Positions 8,662-16,990 of a DNA stretch of 64,000 nt are shown here, piece after piece (within the stretch, counting starts at the first letter, position 1; every line of letters starts with the position of its first letter). The translations under genes and the position numbers were made by a program. The notes under the pieces were generated by a model. That model was not told the origin of the DNA, did no database searches, and was given only the letters and a program-made list of their open reading frames with translations. The stretch covers positions 682,001-746,000 of the forward strand of contig CANLDL010000001.1 in assembly GCA_947489425.1 (NCBI GenBank). Direction: 5' to 3'. The stretch comes from an uncultured Pseudomonadales bacterium. Its GTDB lineage: Bacteria; Pseudomonadota; Gammaproteobacteria; Pseudomonadales; Cellvibrionaceae.

Positions 8662-9495
8662 TTAATGCACTAACATCAAAGGCATACGCGCATTATGAAT
8701 TAGATGCTGAGTTACACCGCCTAATAGGGTTTCTCTTAAGTAAGAATGTCCATAGCCACCAACGGCAATAAGGTCTATATCGCTTCTGTCAGAGTGCTTG
8801 ATCAATATACCTCCCACATGAGGATCATTATTGGTAATTTGTTTGGGGTACAACTGAGAATTAACATTATGGCTTTCTAAGTAGCTAGTGACTTCCATTC
8901 CTTTAGCGACATTACTGTCTAAATCCTTTTCTTTGTAAACGGTGAGAACATCCACCTGCTCGGCTGCTTTCATTAACGGCAAAGCTTCATGGAGCGCGCG
9001 TGCCGACTCTCTTGTTTCATTCCAACCTAAAAGAATATGCTTACCAAAATTATCTTTTTTCCAGTTTTTTGGTACAACAATAACAGGACGACCTATATCG
9101 ACTAATAATTTATTGATAAAGGCAGCACTGGTAAAATTATTACTATTTTCTCCTTTGCTATAGCTCATAAAGATAAGGTCTGTATACAGCATGATTTGCA
9201 TTGGCTTATCATCTTCTGCCGCTTTATAAAATGTTGTTTTACACCCTATTTTTGAGGTGACATTATGAAATCGCTCCTCTGCAAGCTGTGATTGCTTTTT
9301 TCCTTCTTCGATAATTTGTTGATGTAAATTAGCTGTATAGTGATCATAAACATGATAGGAGCTCATAACAGGATTAACCATAATATATAGCCCAATTAAA
9401 CGGGCATCATTACTGAGAGCAAATTTCGCTGCTGTTTGAAGTGTATTATCATCATCTCTGACGTTATTTAAACAAACTAGGACATGTTTTATCAT
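8662..9495 (-). CDS. Universal stress protein, tandem Usp domains
   Basis: This 277-residue cytosolic protein consists of two Usp domains: about residues 1-140 (MIKHVLVCLNNVRDDDNTLQ) and 150-277 (FGKHILLGWNETRESARAL, ending RMPLMLVH). The C-terminal nucleotide loop is GGYGHSYLRETLLGGVT. It has the G-x2-G-x9-G spacing, but Gly follows where Ser/Thr is usual, so ATP binding may be altered. UspE-like tandem proteins act in stress and oxygen-limited survival. The FNR/Anr-like box about 100 bp upstream agrees with induction under low oxygen. Confidence 0.87.
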   Translation of the reverse strand: MIKHVLVCLNNVRDDDNTLQTAAKFALSNDARLIGLYIMVNPVMSSYHVYDHYTANLHQQIIEEGKKQSQLAEERFHNVTSKIGCKTTFYKAAEDDKPMQIMLYTDLIFMSYSKGENSNNFTSAAFINKLLVDIGRPVIVVPKNWKKDNFGKHILLGWNETRESARALHEALPLMKAAEQVDVLTVYKEKDLDSNVAKGMEVTSYLESHNVNSQLYPKQITNNDPHVGGILIKHSDRSDIDLIAVGGYGHSYLRETLLGGVTQHLIHNARMPLMLVH

Positions 9496-10106
9496 TTTTC
9501 ACCTCACCATTTAATTACAAACTCTAAATAATCTACCGCTTCTGTTATTGCCACAAAACTATAGTAGTGAGTTATCAAACAAAGAGATTGATATAGGTCA
9601 ATTATATTTTGATTAAAGATAAAAACTGCCCTTAAAGACGAGATGTAGAGTCACCATATAAAAAACAAGGTTAACTACTTATATAGACGAATAATACAAA
9701 GTACTACCCAGATAACTGATGAACCTAGCATTTAACATAAACAATGTTTATCCGATTCTCTGATCCAATAAAATATATCGAATAAGCATTATTATTAATG
9801 TGGTTGATTTGAGTAACCCTTAAGCAAGTTGTAGCCTTTAGGGTATGAGTATTGCCTAAAAGGTTAATATATTAATACTGTTGATAGACTGTAATACGGA
9901 GATAACTACTGTAGTACAGTTGGCCTAAATAAAGCGAAAGCCAGCAACTGTGCCAGTATTAATGGTTCACAGACTTGCAAATTAGAGCTGATGGGGCTTT
10001 TAAAGGCGTAGGTTTGGTAGAGCCGCGTACGCCGAAAATTTTGTATTGGAACTTTCGTTGTACTAGCTGATCGAAGTTGCAACTATTATATTTGCAGGAG
10101 AAATAC
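9496..10106. other. 610-bp intergenic region between usp and cupredoxin-like gene
   Basis: The left part is AT-rich and holds the usp promoter. From about 9890 the base composition becomes more mixed. That part contains two stem-loops: ACAGTTG (9916-9922) with CAACTGT (9945-9951), and GGCGTA (10005-10010) with TACGCC (10028-10033). Both precede the rightward gene at 10107 and could be its mRNA leader. I found no convincing open reading frame and could not match a known riboswitch class. Confidence 0.4.
9588..9601 (-). promoter_or_regulatory. FNR/Anr-like box upstream of universal stress gene
   Basis: TTGATATAGGTCAA matches the FNR/Anr dyad TTGAT-N4-ATCAA with one mismatch. Reading toward the usp gene, a TACTAT -10-like element starts 21 bases after the box, the spacing expected of a class II FNR promoter (box near -41.5). 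Pseudomonas usp genes are known Anr targets. Confidence 0.55.
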
Positions 10107-10589
10107 ATGACACGTTTCTTAAAAAGTGCTTTGCTAACAACCGTAACGGCAGCATCCTTAATCGCCAGCCTATCTATATTTGCAGAAGACCGTAAAATCA
10201 TCGAACTTACACAAATTCCATGTCAGTTTATAGAAAGTGAAAATGGCATCAATCACGGCTATAGCACGACTAAAAAATCAGACTGTAAAGACATTAACAC
10301 CAAATTTGGAAAAGAGCGTGCTGCTGAGGCTAAAACTTTAGTTGTTGAAGAAGGTAGCTACACTTTTAGAGTGCACAATAAAGGCGTTCCCTATGACTTA
10401 GGGTTTTGGATTCGTGGCGACGGCGCTATCAATCGCTTAAAATTACCAAGTACTTCTGGTGGTGGTTTAGCTGAGGGAACATCAAAAGATTATGATATTA
10501 ACCTTGTACCAGGTAACTACGTTTACTCATGCCCACTAAACCCAACTCTTAACTACAAACTTGTTGTTAAACCAGCACAAGCTAGTTAG
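10107..10589 (+). CDS. Exported cupredoxin-like protein lacking copper ligands
   Basis: This 160-residue precursor starts at the ATG preceded by GGAG (spacing about 8), not at the in-frame ATG 30 bp upstream. It has a signal peptide (MTRFLKSALLTTVTAASLIA, mature from about AEDRK). The rest looks like a cupredoxin beta-sandwich: LVVEEGSYTFRVHNKGVPYD, then SKDYDINLVPGNYVYSCPLN. The usual C-x4-H-x4-M copper loop reads CPLNPTLNY, so only Cys remains and the His and Met are missing. It is probably a periplasmic protein that has lost or changed metal binding. Function unknown. Confidence 0.72.
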   Translation: MTRFLKSALLTTVTAASLIASLSIFAEDRKIIELTQIPCQFIESENGINHGYSTTKKSDCKDINTKFGKERAAEAKTLVVEEGSYTFRVHNKGVPYDLGFWIRGDGAINRLKLPSTSGGGLAEGTSKDYDINLVPGNYVYSCPLNPTLNYKLVVKPAQAS

Positions 10590-10607
10590 GCACCATCCCT
10601 TTCAAAG

Positions 10608-10647
10608 AATGATTAAGTTGCGGCCCTCGGGTTGCGACTTAATCATT
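10608..10647. terminator. Bidirectional terminator between cupredoxin-like and AraC genes
   Basis: AATGATTAAGT (10608-10618) and ACTTAATCATT (10637-10647) form an 11-bp stem. The region between them is GC-rich and can pair further. It lies between the convergent ends of the genes at 10589 and 10679 and probably serves both. Confidence 0.65.
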
Positions 10648-10678
10648 TAAGCCGATTACTATCTTTGCCTAAAAAATC

Positions 10679-11437
10679 TCATTTGTTTAACTGCAACCTC
10701 CGATGCTGCATTGGGTTATGGCCAAACTCTCGGGTAAACGAGCGATTTAACGCCTCTGTTGACCCATAGCAGTAACGTTTTGCTACTATCTGTATACGAT
10801 CGCCTTTTTCGATATCTTGACGCGCTAGGATCATCCTCCATCGCCGTAAATAGGCAATTGGGGTAACACCAACGACTTGTTTAAATAACTCATAAAAACG
10901 GCTCATAGAGAGCCCTGCGATATCTGCTAAGTCTTCGTTACACCAATTGCTCTCAGGGTTGTCGTGTATGGCTACAATTGCTTTGCTCAGACGATTATCT
11001 GCCAAACCACCTAATAAGCCTGGGTCCGAGGAGCCTTGCTCAAGTTGTTTTCGCAATAATCTAACGATTAACACCTCACCCAAACGGTCTAACACTGCAC
11101 CTGAGCCGCAGCGAAGCGCAGCACTCTCATTTATCAGTAAGTGAACCAAATTGCCCGTATCGGAGCTATCAGCAACATCCAAGATTATATTAGCCGGTAA
11201 TGCGGTTAATAATGGGTTGCTGCTACCACCCCATTCTACTTTTGCGTGAAATATAGGTTTTTCGCTGGAATTACGGGTATCTAAATCCACGAAGGTAACA
11301 GGTGATAAAATGACACGCGTTAACGTCTCTTCATTGATTGACTTTAATATAACTAAGTTGGCCTCTTCTGGGCTAGAAACAATAACTTTAAGCGAAAATC
11401 GCCCAATAAGTGTGGATAATCTATCGCAACGCACCAT
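10679..11437 (-). CDS. AraC-family regulator with cupin-type N-terminus
   Basis: This 252-residue protein has an N-terminal AraC cupin_6-like domain (LVHLLINESAALRCGSGAVL) and a C-terminal double HTH of about 100 residues (EDLADIAGLSMSRFYELFK and VAKRYCYGSTEALNRSFTRE, then FGHNPMQHRR). It is divergent from the isomerase/GST pair at 11566 with a 128-bp gap, so those genes are its likely targets. In this subfamily the effector is often a reactive small molecule, but none can be named here. Confidence 0.87.
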   Translation of the reverse strand: MVRCDRLSTLIGRFSLKVIVSSPEEANLVILKSINEETLTRVILSPVTFVDLDTRNSSEKPIFHAKVEWGGSSNPLLTALPANIILDVADSSDTGNLVHLLINESAALRCGSGAVLDRLGEVLIVRLLRKQLEQGSSDPGLLGGLADNRLSKAIVAIHDNPESNWCNEDLADIAGLSMSRFYELFKQVVGVTPIAYLRRWRMILARQDIEKGDRIQIVAKRYCYGSTEALNRSFTREFGHNPMQHRRLQLNK

Positions 11438-11565
11438 AACGTACTTTAAGTCTGTTTATTAGGATATAAATGATAATAAATTGTTTTATTATATTGTCAA
11501 TGGCCACAACAACTCAATAAATAGCCATAAGGCTACAAGACTATTAACCTAAAAGAGAGTGACTC

Positions 11566-12183
11566 ATGACAACGACTATAGATTATTTTTATACGCATTT
11601 ATCGCCATTTGCTTATTTTGGCCACAACGCCTTTGTAGAATTGGCCAAAAAGTATAACTGCCAAATTAACTATAAACCCATCAAAATTATGGCTGTTTTT
11701 GAAAAGACAGGCGGCTTACCACTGGGCAAGCGCAACCCTGCAAGGCTAGCATACCGTGTTCTTGAGCTAAAACGCTGGTCTGAGGAACGTAACATCGACC
11801 TTAACATCAACCCAAAGCATATGCCCACAAACCCTATGGCTGTCGACTGTGCGGCTATCTCCATTGCTGCAACGGGTGGCAATGTCAGCTTATTTTCTGA
11901 GCTTACTTTTAAAGCATTTTGGTCTGAGGATAAAAATATTGCCGACGAAGAAACTATCTCATCGTTGATTCAACAAGCAGGATCAGACCCTAAAGAAGTT
12001 TTAGCGCTAACAGATAACGCAGCAGCCACCTACGAGCAAAATACCCAAGAGGCTATAGATCATGACGTTATGGGCTCACCTGTGTATGTGCTCAATGGTG
12101 AAATCTTTTGGGGCCAAGATCGCTTAGATATGCTAGATAAAGCGCTAAGCTCTGGCAGAGCTGCCTATACAACCGAAATTTAA
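11566..12183 (+). CDS. 2-hydroxychromene-2-carboxylate isomerase family (DsbA/GST-kappa fold)
   Basis: This 205-residue cytosolic protein has the thioredoxin-like fold of DsbA-like/GST-kappa enzymes. The N-terminus DYFYTHLSPFAYFGH places the glutathione-activating Ser at residue 13, and GSPVYVLNGEIFWGQDRLDM is the typical C-terminal cis-Pro and loop region. Family members isomerise 2-hydroxychromene-2-carboxylate in naphthalene breakdown or act as glutathione-dependent oxidoreductases. No aromatic catabolic genes are nearby, so a general glutathione role is likelier. The next gene, a GST, follows after 10 bp. Confidence 0.86.
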   Translation: MTTTIDYFYTHLSPFAYFGHNAFVELAKKYNCQINYKPIKIMAVFEKTGGLPLGKRNPARLAYRVLELKRWSEERNIDLNINPKHMPTNPMAVDCAAISIAATGGNVSLFSELTFKAFWSEDKNIADEETISSLIQQAGSDPKEVLALTDNAAATYEQNTQEAIDHDVMGSPVYVLNGEIFWGQDRLDMLDKALSSGRAAYTTEI

Positions 12184-12193
12184 GGAGAGAACG

Positions 12194-12823
12194 ATGATCG
12201 AGCTTTATACATGGTCAACACCTAATGGTCGCAAGATCTCGATTGCTCTTGAAGAAATGGAGCTCGATTACCGATCTATTCCTATAGACATCACTAAAGG
12301 TCAGCAGTTTGATCCAGCGTTTTTAAAAATTAGCCCAAGTAATAAAATCCCAGCAATCAAGGATGGTGATACGACATTATTTGAATCAGGAGCTATTTTA
12401 ATGTATTTGGCGAGAAAAACGGGTAGGTTTCTAGCACCCGAAGGGTCCGCCGAATACTGGACAACTCTCAAGTGGCTAATGTGGCAAATGGGCAGCTTTA
12501 GTCCTATTTTAGGTCAAGCTCATCACTTTCTTTTTTATAATCCAGGTAAATCTGAATATGCCGAGAAGCGTTACAATATCGAGAGTCAAAAGCTTTATGA
12601 AGTACTCGATACACATTTGGCCAACTCCGAGTATATCGCAAGCGATATAAGCATTGCAGAATTTGCTATTTGGCCTTGGGTCTCTAGATATGAATACCAC
12701 CAAGTTGATATTAATCAATATCCAAATATCAAACGGTGGTATCTACAACTTGCCGAAAGGCCTGCATTTATAAGAGGATACGCTGAGCCTATTAATGTCA
12801 ATAACATACCAATACCACGTTAA
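12194..12823 (+). CDS. Glutathione S-transferase (YfcG/Nu-like)
   Basis: This 209-residue GST has an N-terminal thioredoxin-like domain (YTWSTPNGRKISIALEEM, then SNKIPAI with cis-Pro and LFESGAIL for glutathione binding) and an alpha-helical C-terminal domain with the N-capping element ISIAEFAIWPW. The TPNGRKI element resembles YfcG/YghU-type disulfide-bond oxidoreductases. It is translated from the same transcript as the isomerase (10-bp gap, AAGGAGAG ribosome-binding site). The pair is probably a glutathione-dependent detoxification or thiol-repair unit under the divergent AraC protein. Confidence 0.9.
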   Translation: MIELYTWSTPNGRKISIALEEMELDYRSIPIDITKGQQFDPAFLKISPSNKIPAIKDGDTTLFESGAILMYLARKTGRFLAPEGSAEYWTTLKWLMWQMGSFSPILGQAHHFLFYNPGKSEYAEKRYNIESQKLYEVLDTHLANSEYIASDISIAEFAIWPWVSRYEYHQVDINQYPNIKRWYLQLAERPAFIRGYAEPINVNNIPIPR

Positions 12824-12864
12824 AAGATAATTCTATACACTTGTACAAAAGTATCCCTAGCTAT

Positions 12865-14883
12865 CTAGAAGTTAAAGCGTTTCATAATTTCTTGCATAGA
12901 TTGCGCTTGCACGTTTAGCTCTTCTGCTGCGGATACACCTTCTCGAGACGCGTTCAAGTTTGTTTTGATAACATCATTAATACTGTGAACATTTTTATTA
13001 ACCTCTTCGACATGTTCAGCTTCGTCTGTACTTGAAATACTAATTTCTTTAACAAGTTTAGATGTCTGTGTAATACCCTCAAAAATATTCTGTAGTCCCT
13101 CAGCGGTTTTAGCTGCTATTCTCGTACCGTTTTCGGTTTTATCTGCAGATAATTGTATAAGTTTTGAAGTCTCTTCCGCAGCATCGGTGCTACGCGCTGC
13201 CAAACTACGGACCTCATCCGCAACAACAGCAAAACCACGCCCTTGCTCTCCAGCTCTTGCTGCCTCAATTGCAGCATTGAGTGCCAACAAATTAGTTTGG
13301 GCAGCAATTTCATCAATGGTATCGATGAACGTCGAAATACTTTCGCTAGCCTGCCTTATTTCACTCATCGCCTGAACCATTTCTTCCATATCTTTTTGAC
13401 CTTTGGTTGTCGCAATTTGTGCAGCATCCGAAAGCTCATTAGCCTCAGCTGCATTCTCTGCATTTTTATTGGTTCTTGCAGTCAGCTCGATAAGCGCCTC
13501 TGAAATAGCTTCAATATCATTTGCCTGTTCGTTGGCACCCTCTGAGAGAGATAGACTCACTCCAGCAACTTGTGAGCTTCCTGTACCAATTTTTTCTCCA
13601 GCAGATTGAATTTGTATAAGGATATTTTTCAAATTATTTTTCATTGATAATAAAGCTTTACCCAAAACATCTTGATCAGAGGCAAGCTCTACATTTTGTG
13701 AAAGATCGCCATCACCGATACGCTGAGCAAGTAAAGCTTTCTCTTTTAGATTATTGACCATAATACGAATTGTTGCATACAAGCTTGATGCATCTTCATT
13801 TTTACTCGGTAGGCTAATATCCAAGTCCCCTTGCGAAACACGCTTCGCAATCTCCGCAACTTCCATCGGATCGCCCCCTAACTGCCTTAACGTAGAGCGC
13901 GTAATTAAAAGAGCAATAACTACTCCGATAGTAACGGCAAGCAGTACACAAATTAATATCACTATGGTTGCGCGATCATTGCTTGTTTGCAATTGTGGGC
14001 CAATACTGTCTTGTACTGATTTTATATCTAATTTTACTTTCTCAATTTCACCTGCAATAACAGGTCCTATTTTATCTAGTGTGTTACTAATAATATCGTT
14101 GCGTTTTTGTATAACTCCTACAAGCTGATCAAAAGCATTAAAGTAAGTGACTTTACCCTCGACAACGCTAGCCAATAAGCCTCGGCGCTCACTATTTTGC
14201 AATTCAGAGTCTAATATTTCTAGATGTTTAGAGAGTTCTTTAAATTCCTCATGTACGCGCTTTACCGCCGCATTATCATTGGTATCTAAAAACTTACCCG
14301 CATAAATCCTAGCTAATAATAAATTCCTCATCGCTAAAGAAGCTTCATAAGCGGCAGTCATGTCATTATCTTGTCTCGCAGAGACCAAAATCTTTGTTAG
14401 GTTTTGCTCTATTATGGGCCCTTTTTTATTCAACACATCATATACTAGTGTGTTACGCTCACGAATAAGTTCAACAACTTCCTTAAAGCCACCTCTATAA
14501 TCCAATAAGACCTTATCGATATGATCGATAAGCTTTGCACGCTCAGGGTCATTTATTTCTTTTTGTGCCTCTGCCATATAGGCACTCATTTTATCCCAAT
14601 AGGCTTCAAACTCAGCTTTATCCTTATCACTTGCCGTAATAATATAGTCTTTCACATTCATTCTGACCATTAACATATTGGCTTGCACCCTACCTGAGAG
14701 CACTGTGTCTCTCGCCATCTCTCGATAGCTAGTAAAACCTTTGGATGAGCCTTGTATAGAATTAAATGCAAAAAATCCTGTGATCATCAACAACACTAAA
14801 ATAATGCTGAAACCAAGATATAATTTTTTTGACAAGCTTATATTATTAAGAGAGGAAGTACTGAGAGTTTTCATGATAGACAT
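12865..14883 (-). CDS. Methyl-accepting chemotaxis protein
   Basis: This 672-residue chemoreceptor has TM1 near residues 21-43 and a large helical periplasmic sensor of about 260 residues, consistent with a helical bimodular-type domain. TM2 lies near 307-328 ([20 protein letters not shown]), followed by HAMP and the methylation/signalling region. The hairpin tip reads [20 protein letters not shown] and [12 protein letters not shown]. There is no C-terminal NWETF-type pentapeptide (it ends MKRFNF), so adaptation enzymes must dock without that tether. The gene stands alone and the ligand is unknown. A second in-frame ATG three codons in is possible. Confidence 0.93.
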   Translation of the reverse strand: MSIMKTLSTSSLNNISLSKKLYLGFSIILVLLMITGFFAFNSIQGSSKGFTSYREMARDTVLSGRVQANMLMVRMNVKDYIITASDKDKAEFEAYWDKMSAYMAEAQKEINDPERAKLIDHIDKVLLDYRGGFKEVVELIRERNTLVYDVLNKKGPIIEQNLTKILVSARQDNDMTAAYEASLAMRNLLLARIYAGKFLDTNDNAAVKRVHEEFKELSKHLEILDSELQNSERRGLLASVVEGKVTYFNAFDQLVGVIQKRNDIISNTLDKIGPVIAGEIEKVKLDIKSVQDSIGPQLQTSNDRATIVILICVLLAVTIGVVIALLITRSTLRQLGGDPMEVAEIAKRVSQGDLDISLPSKNEDASSLYATIRIMVNNLKEKALLAQRIGDGDLSQNVELASDQDVLGKALLSMKNNLKNILIQIQSAGEKIGTGSSQVAGVSLSLSEGANEQANDIEAISEALIELTARTNKNAENAAEANELSDAAQIATTKGQKDMEEMVQAMSEIRQASESISTFIDTIDEIAAQTNLLALNAAIEAARAGEQGRGFAVVADEVRSLAARSTDAAEETSKLIQLSADKTENGTRIAAKTAEGLQNIFEGITQTSKLVKEISISSTDEAEHVEEVNKNVHSINDVIKTNLNASREGVSAAEELNVQAQSMQEIMKRFNF

Positions 14884-15737
14884 AGACCCAAATAAATTTA
14901 TTACTGCATAGTTTAGTTAATCCATTAGGAGCAGCTTAATATTTCAAGCAATGGTCCATACTATTAACAATAGCTCAGACAAACCATCTTTCAACAACAT
15001 TACAATAAATACAGAGAAAAATATTTATTTGAAACACCCCAACAATTAAACTCTCAATAAAGACTGAAATAATGAATTAAAAGGTCTCATATAATGGATA
15101 TAGAAGTGCAATATTTTTTACTTATTCATAAAAAATAGAGAAAATATAATAAAAAGATTTAAGGCTTAATGAATTGATTAATCACTATCTAATAATTAAT
15201 TGTTTTCAATAAAGAAAAATCGATTGAGAACTTTTAGAGATAAATAATACAGAAATAATTTATATAGCTATGAATACACTAAAGAGATTTTTTAAAGCTA
15301 AATAGAGAAGAAAGTAAAATCGCCACTGGCTCAAGTAAATCCTAATATTCCAGCCCTTAATCTATCCTTAACCGGTCCGTTGGTAAGTGGCGACTGTTAT
15401 AAGTATTGAATATATATTGAAATTCGTCTGTAGGATATTGGCATTAATTTTTGTGAGACATATCTCACAAACTTGCCTACCGGTAACTAGGAGATGTCCA
15501 CTATATTAGTAAGACTAATTTCATTTTAATCAGCCTCGAATGTATTATCTACTCATAATTTTTAATATAAAATCCGCAAAAATTATCGATTACCCTACCT
15601 TAAAATAGCCCTCGCTGGAGACAACAAGAACGCCTGACGCCAAAGCTACAAAATATTGTACCAGTCAGATATACAATGCTACTCCCAAAAAACCCACAAC
15701 AATGCATTGCTTGAAATATCATTTTTAATTCTTTAAA
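14884..15737. other. 850-bp intergenic region
   Basis: This very AT-rich region holds no convincing gene. It contains an inverted repeat TCGCCACT (15320-15327) / AGTGGCGA (15386-15393), a perfect 9-bp palindromic hairpin TTTGTGAGA-cata-TCTCACAAA (15450-15471), and copy 1 of a 55-bp sequence repeated at 16921. The left end should carry the chemoreceptor promoter. A small RNA between 15320 and 15475 is conceivable but unsupported. Confidence 0.4.
15573..15627 (+). repeat. 55-bp diverged repeat, copy 1
   Basis: From TCCGCAAAAATTATCGATTA to GACAACAA this segment matches 16921-16975 at 45 of 55 positions with no gaps. Copy 2 lies just upstream of an AraC-GyrI gene; copy 1 is not followed by any gene on the same strand. 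It may be a conserved leader or operator left by duplication. Confidence 0.6.
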
Positions 15738-16181
15738 TTACTTGGCTTTCAGCTTTCCAGAAAGTCTTAAACCATCACGCATATTCATAGACATTAATGT
15801 TAGGTTGATTGCACCTGCCAACAACTCAAAAGCTTGTACGATGTAAAATTTGGTATCGAATGCTCCAATAGCAGCCCACTGATTTAAGCATATTGCGGCA
15901 GGCAGTAAGATCAGTATTCCATTTGCAGCAATAAATGGCATACGTTTCTTCTTACTGCCTATAATGCCACTTTTGGTTCCCTTAGCACGAGCAAAGCCAC
16001 TAGCACCCGTTATAGCAATTGCTGGGATCAAAATAAATAAACCCGGCATCACAATGAGGCTTTTAACAACTGCGATACTTTCATAGGAGCCAAACAGCTC
16101 AACTATAACGGTAGATATGAAAAAAGTCGCAATACAAAGCGTTGCAACAGTAGCAGCAACAGGATGTATTTTATGTTTCAC
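15738..16181 (-). CDS. Small integral membrane protein, four helices
   Basis: This 147-residue protein of unrecognised family has four hydrophobic segments (VAATVATLCIATFFISTVIV; SLIVMPGLFILIPAIAI; ANGILILLPAAICL; ELLAGAINLTLMSMN) and a short basic loop GSKKKRM. I choose the GTG at 16181 because GGGAGA lies seven bases upstream; an in-frame ATG nine codons earlier lacks this. It is divergent from the MarR gene across two operator-like palindromes and is therefore a probable MarR target. No function can be assigned from motifs. Confidence 0.72.
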   Translation of the reverse strand: MKHKIHPVAATVATLCIATFFISTVIVELFGSYESIAVVKSLIVMPGLFILIPAIAITGASGFARAKGTKSGIIGSKKKRMPFIAANGILILLPAAICLNQWAAIGAFDTKFYIVQAFELLAGAINLTLMSMNMRDGLRLSGKLKAK

Positions 16182-16289
16182 TTGTATTTCTCCCTGTTGA
16201 GGTAACAATAAGGCCTACTACTGTAGTTAAGCATGCAACACTCGGATAAAAGTACGTTAAAATTAAGCGATTCATTTTCTTTTCAAAAA

Positions 16290-16305
16290 TGACAGTATGT
16301 TGTCA
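16290..16305. promoter_or_regulatory. MarR operator-like palindrome, site 1
   Basis: TGACAGTATGTTGTCA is an imperfect palindrome. Its reverse complement differs from site 2 at a single base. It lies in the divergent promoter region between the membrane-protein gene and marR-like gene. Confidence 0.7.
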
Positions 16306-16326
16306 TTATACACAATAATCATAAGT

Positions 16327-16342
16327 TGACAACATGCTGTCA
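16327..16342. promoter_or_regulatory. MarR operator-like palindrome, site 2
   Basis: TGACAACATGCTGTCA, centred 37 bp from site 1 and inverted relative to it. It lies 17 bp before the regulator's start codon. Two matched sites in a divergent promoter are typical of MarR autoregulation. Confidence 0.7.
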
Positions 16343-16358
16343 ATGAACGAGCCCATCA

Positions 16359-16820
16359 ATGAAACACACAACCAAAGGAACCACTCTTACCTGTATTATT
16401 TTAGAAACGTTTAAGCTTAATGGCCTATTGATACTGGAGGGAGACGAATTGATTAAAGAGTTAGGCGTAACTAGTGCACGCTGGAAAGTTCTGGGAGCAT
16501 TATCTAATTATCCTTCCCCGATCACGGTTTCAGAAATTGCTCGGATGATGGGGCAATCAAGACAGGCTGTACAAAGGCTTTCAAATGAAATGATAGAAGA
16601 AGGTTTATTAACTTCTCAGGTAAACCCAAAGCATAAACGTGCGAAGCTACTGACACTCACCGAAGATGGAAAAGACATCTATATACGCATAATGCAAAAA
16701 CAAATACCGTGGGTTAATGAAATTGCAGACGACTTTAGTGAATCTGACTTGAAACTAGCATCCACAGTATTACAAAAGCTTATTAGTCGATTTGAGTCTC
16801 ACAAATCAGGACCAGATTAA
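16359..16820 (+). CDS. MarR-family transcriptional regulator
   Basis: This 153-residue winged-helix regulator has the core LGVTSARWKVLGALS, the recognition region ISEIARMMGQSRQAVQRLSN-like segment (residues about 55-80) and wing VNPKHKRAKLLTLTEDG. N- and C-terminal helices would form the dimer. Twin palindromes immediately upstream suggest that it represses itself and the divergent membrane-protein gene. The ligand is unknown; family members often sense phenolics or oxidants. Confidence 0.9.
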   Translation: MKHTTKGTTLTCIILETFKLNGLLILEGDELIKELGVTSARWKVLGALSNYPSPITVSEIARMMGQSRQAVQRLSNEMIEEGLLTSQVNPKHKRAKLLTLTEDGKDIYIRIMQKQIPWVNEIADDFSESDLKLASTVLQKLISRFESHKSGPD

Positions 16821-16920
16821 AATTCTCATAGTATTTCGGATAGTTTATATCTGCCATAAGTTACTGTGTGAGAGGGATAAATGTTTATTGGAGCACAATC
16901 ATAAAGAAGTAGCATAAAAA

Positions 16921-16975
16921 TCCGCAAACATTATCAATTATCCTATCTTAAACTAACTCCCGCTGTAGATAACAA
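16921..16975 (+). repeat. 55-bp diverged repeat, copy 2
   Basis: This segment, from TCCGCAAACATTATC to GATAACAA, is about 82% identical to 15573-15627. It ends 15 bp before the ATG of the AraC-GyrI gene, so it overlaps that gene's leader or promoter. Confidence 0.6.
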
Positions 16976-16990
16976 CGGATAGTGAAGAAA

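Noticed and set aside
9900-10033. Cyclic-di-GMP (GEMM) or cobalamin riboswitch before the cupredoxin-like gene
   Set aside because: Scattered similarities (GGCCTAA, GCAACTG) occur, but the order and spacing of the conserved elements do not fit either class.
10077-10106. Upstream start for the cupredoxin-like gene
   Set aside because: It would add ten residues before a complete signal peptide, whereas the ATG at 10107 has a proper Shine-Dalgarno sequence.
15450-15471. TTTGTGAGA-cata-TCTCACAAA as a CRP/Vfr site
   Set aside because: The half-sites TGTGA and TCACA are separated by 8 bases, not 6, and no gene start is close downstream.
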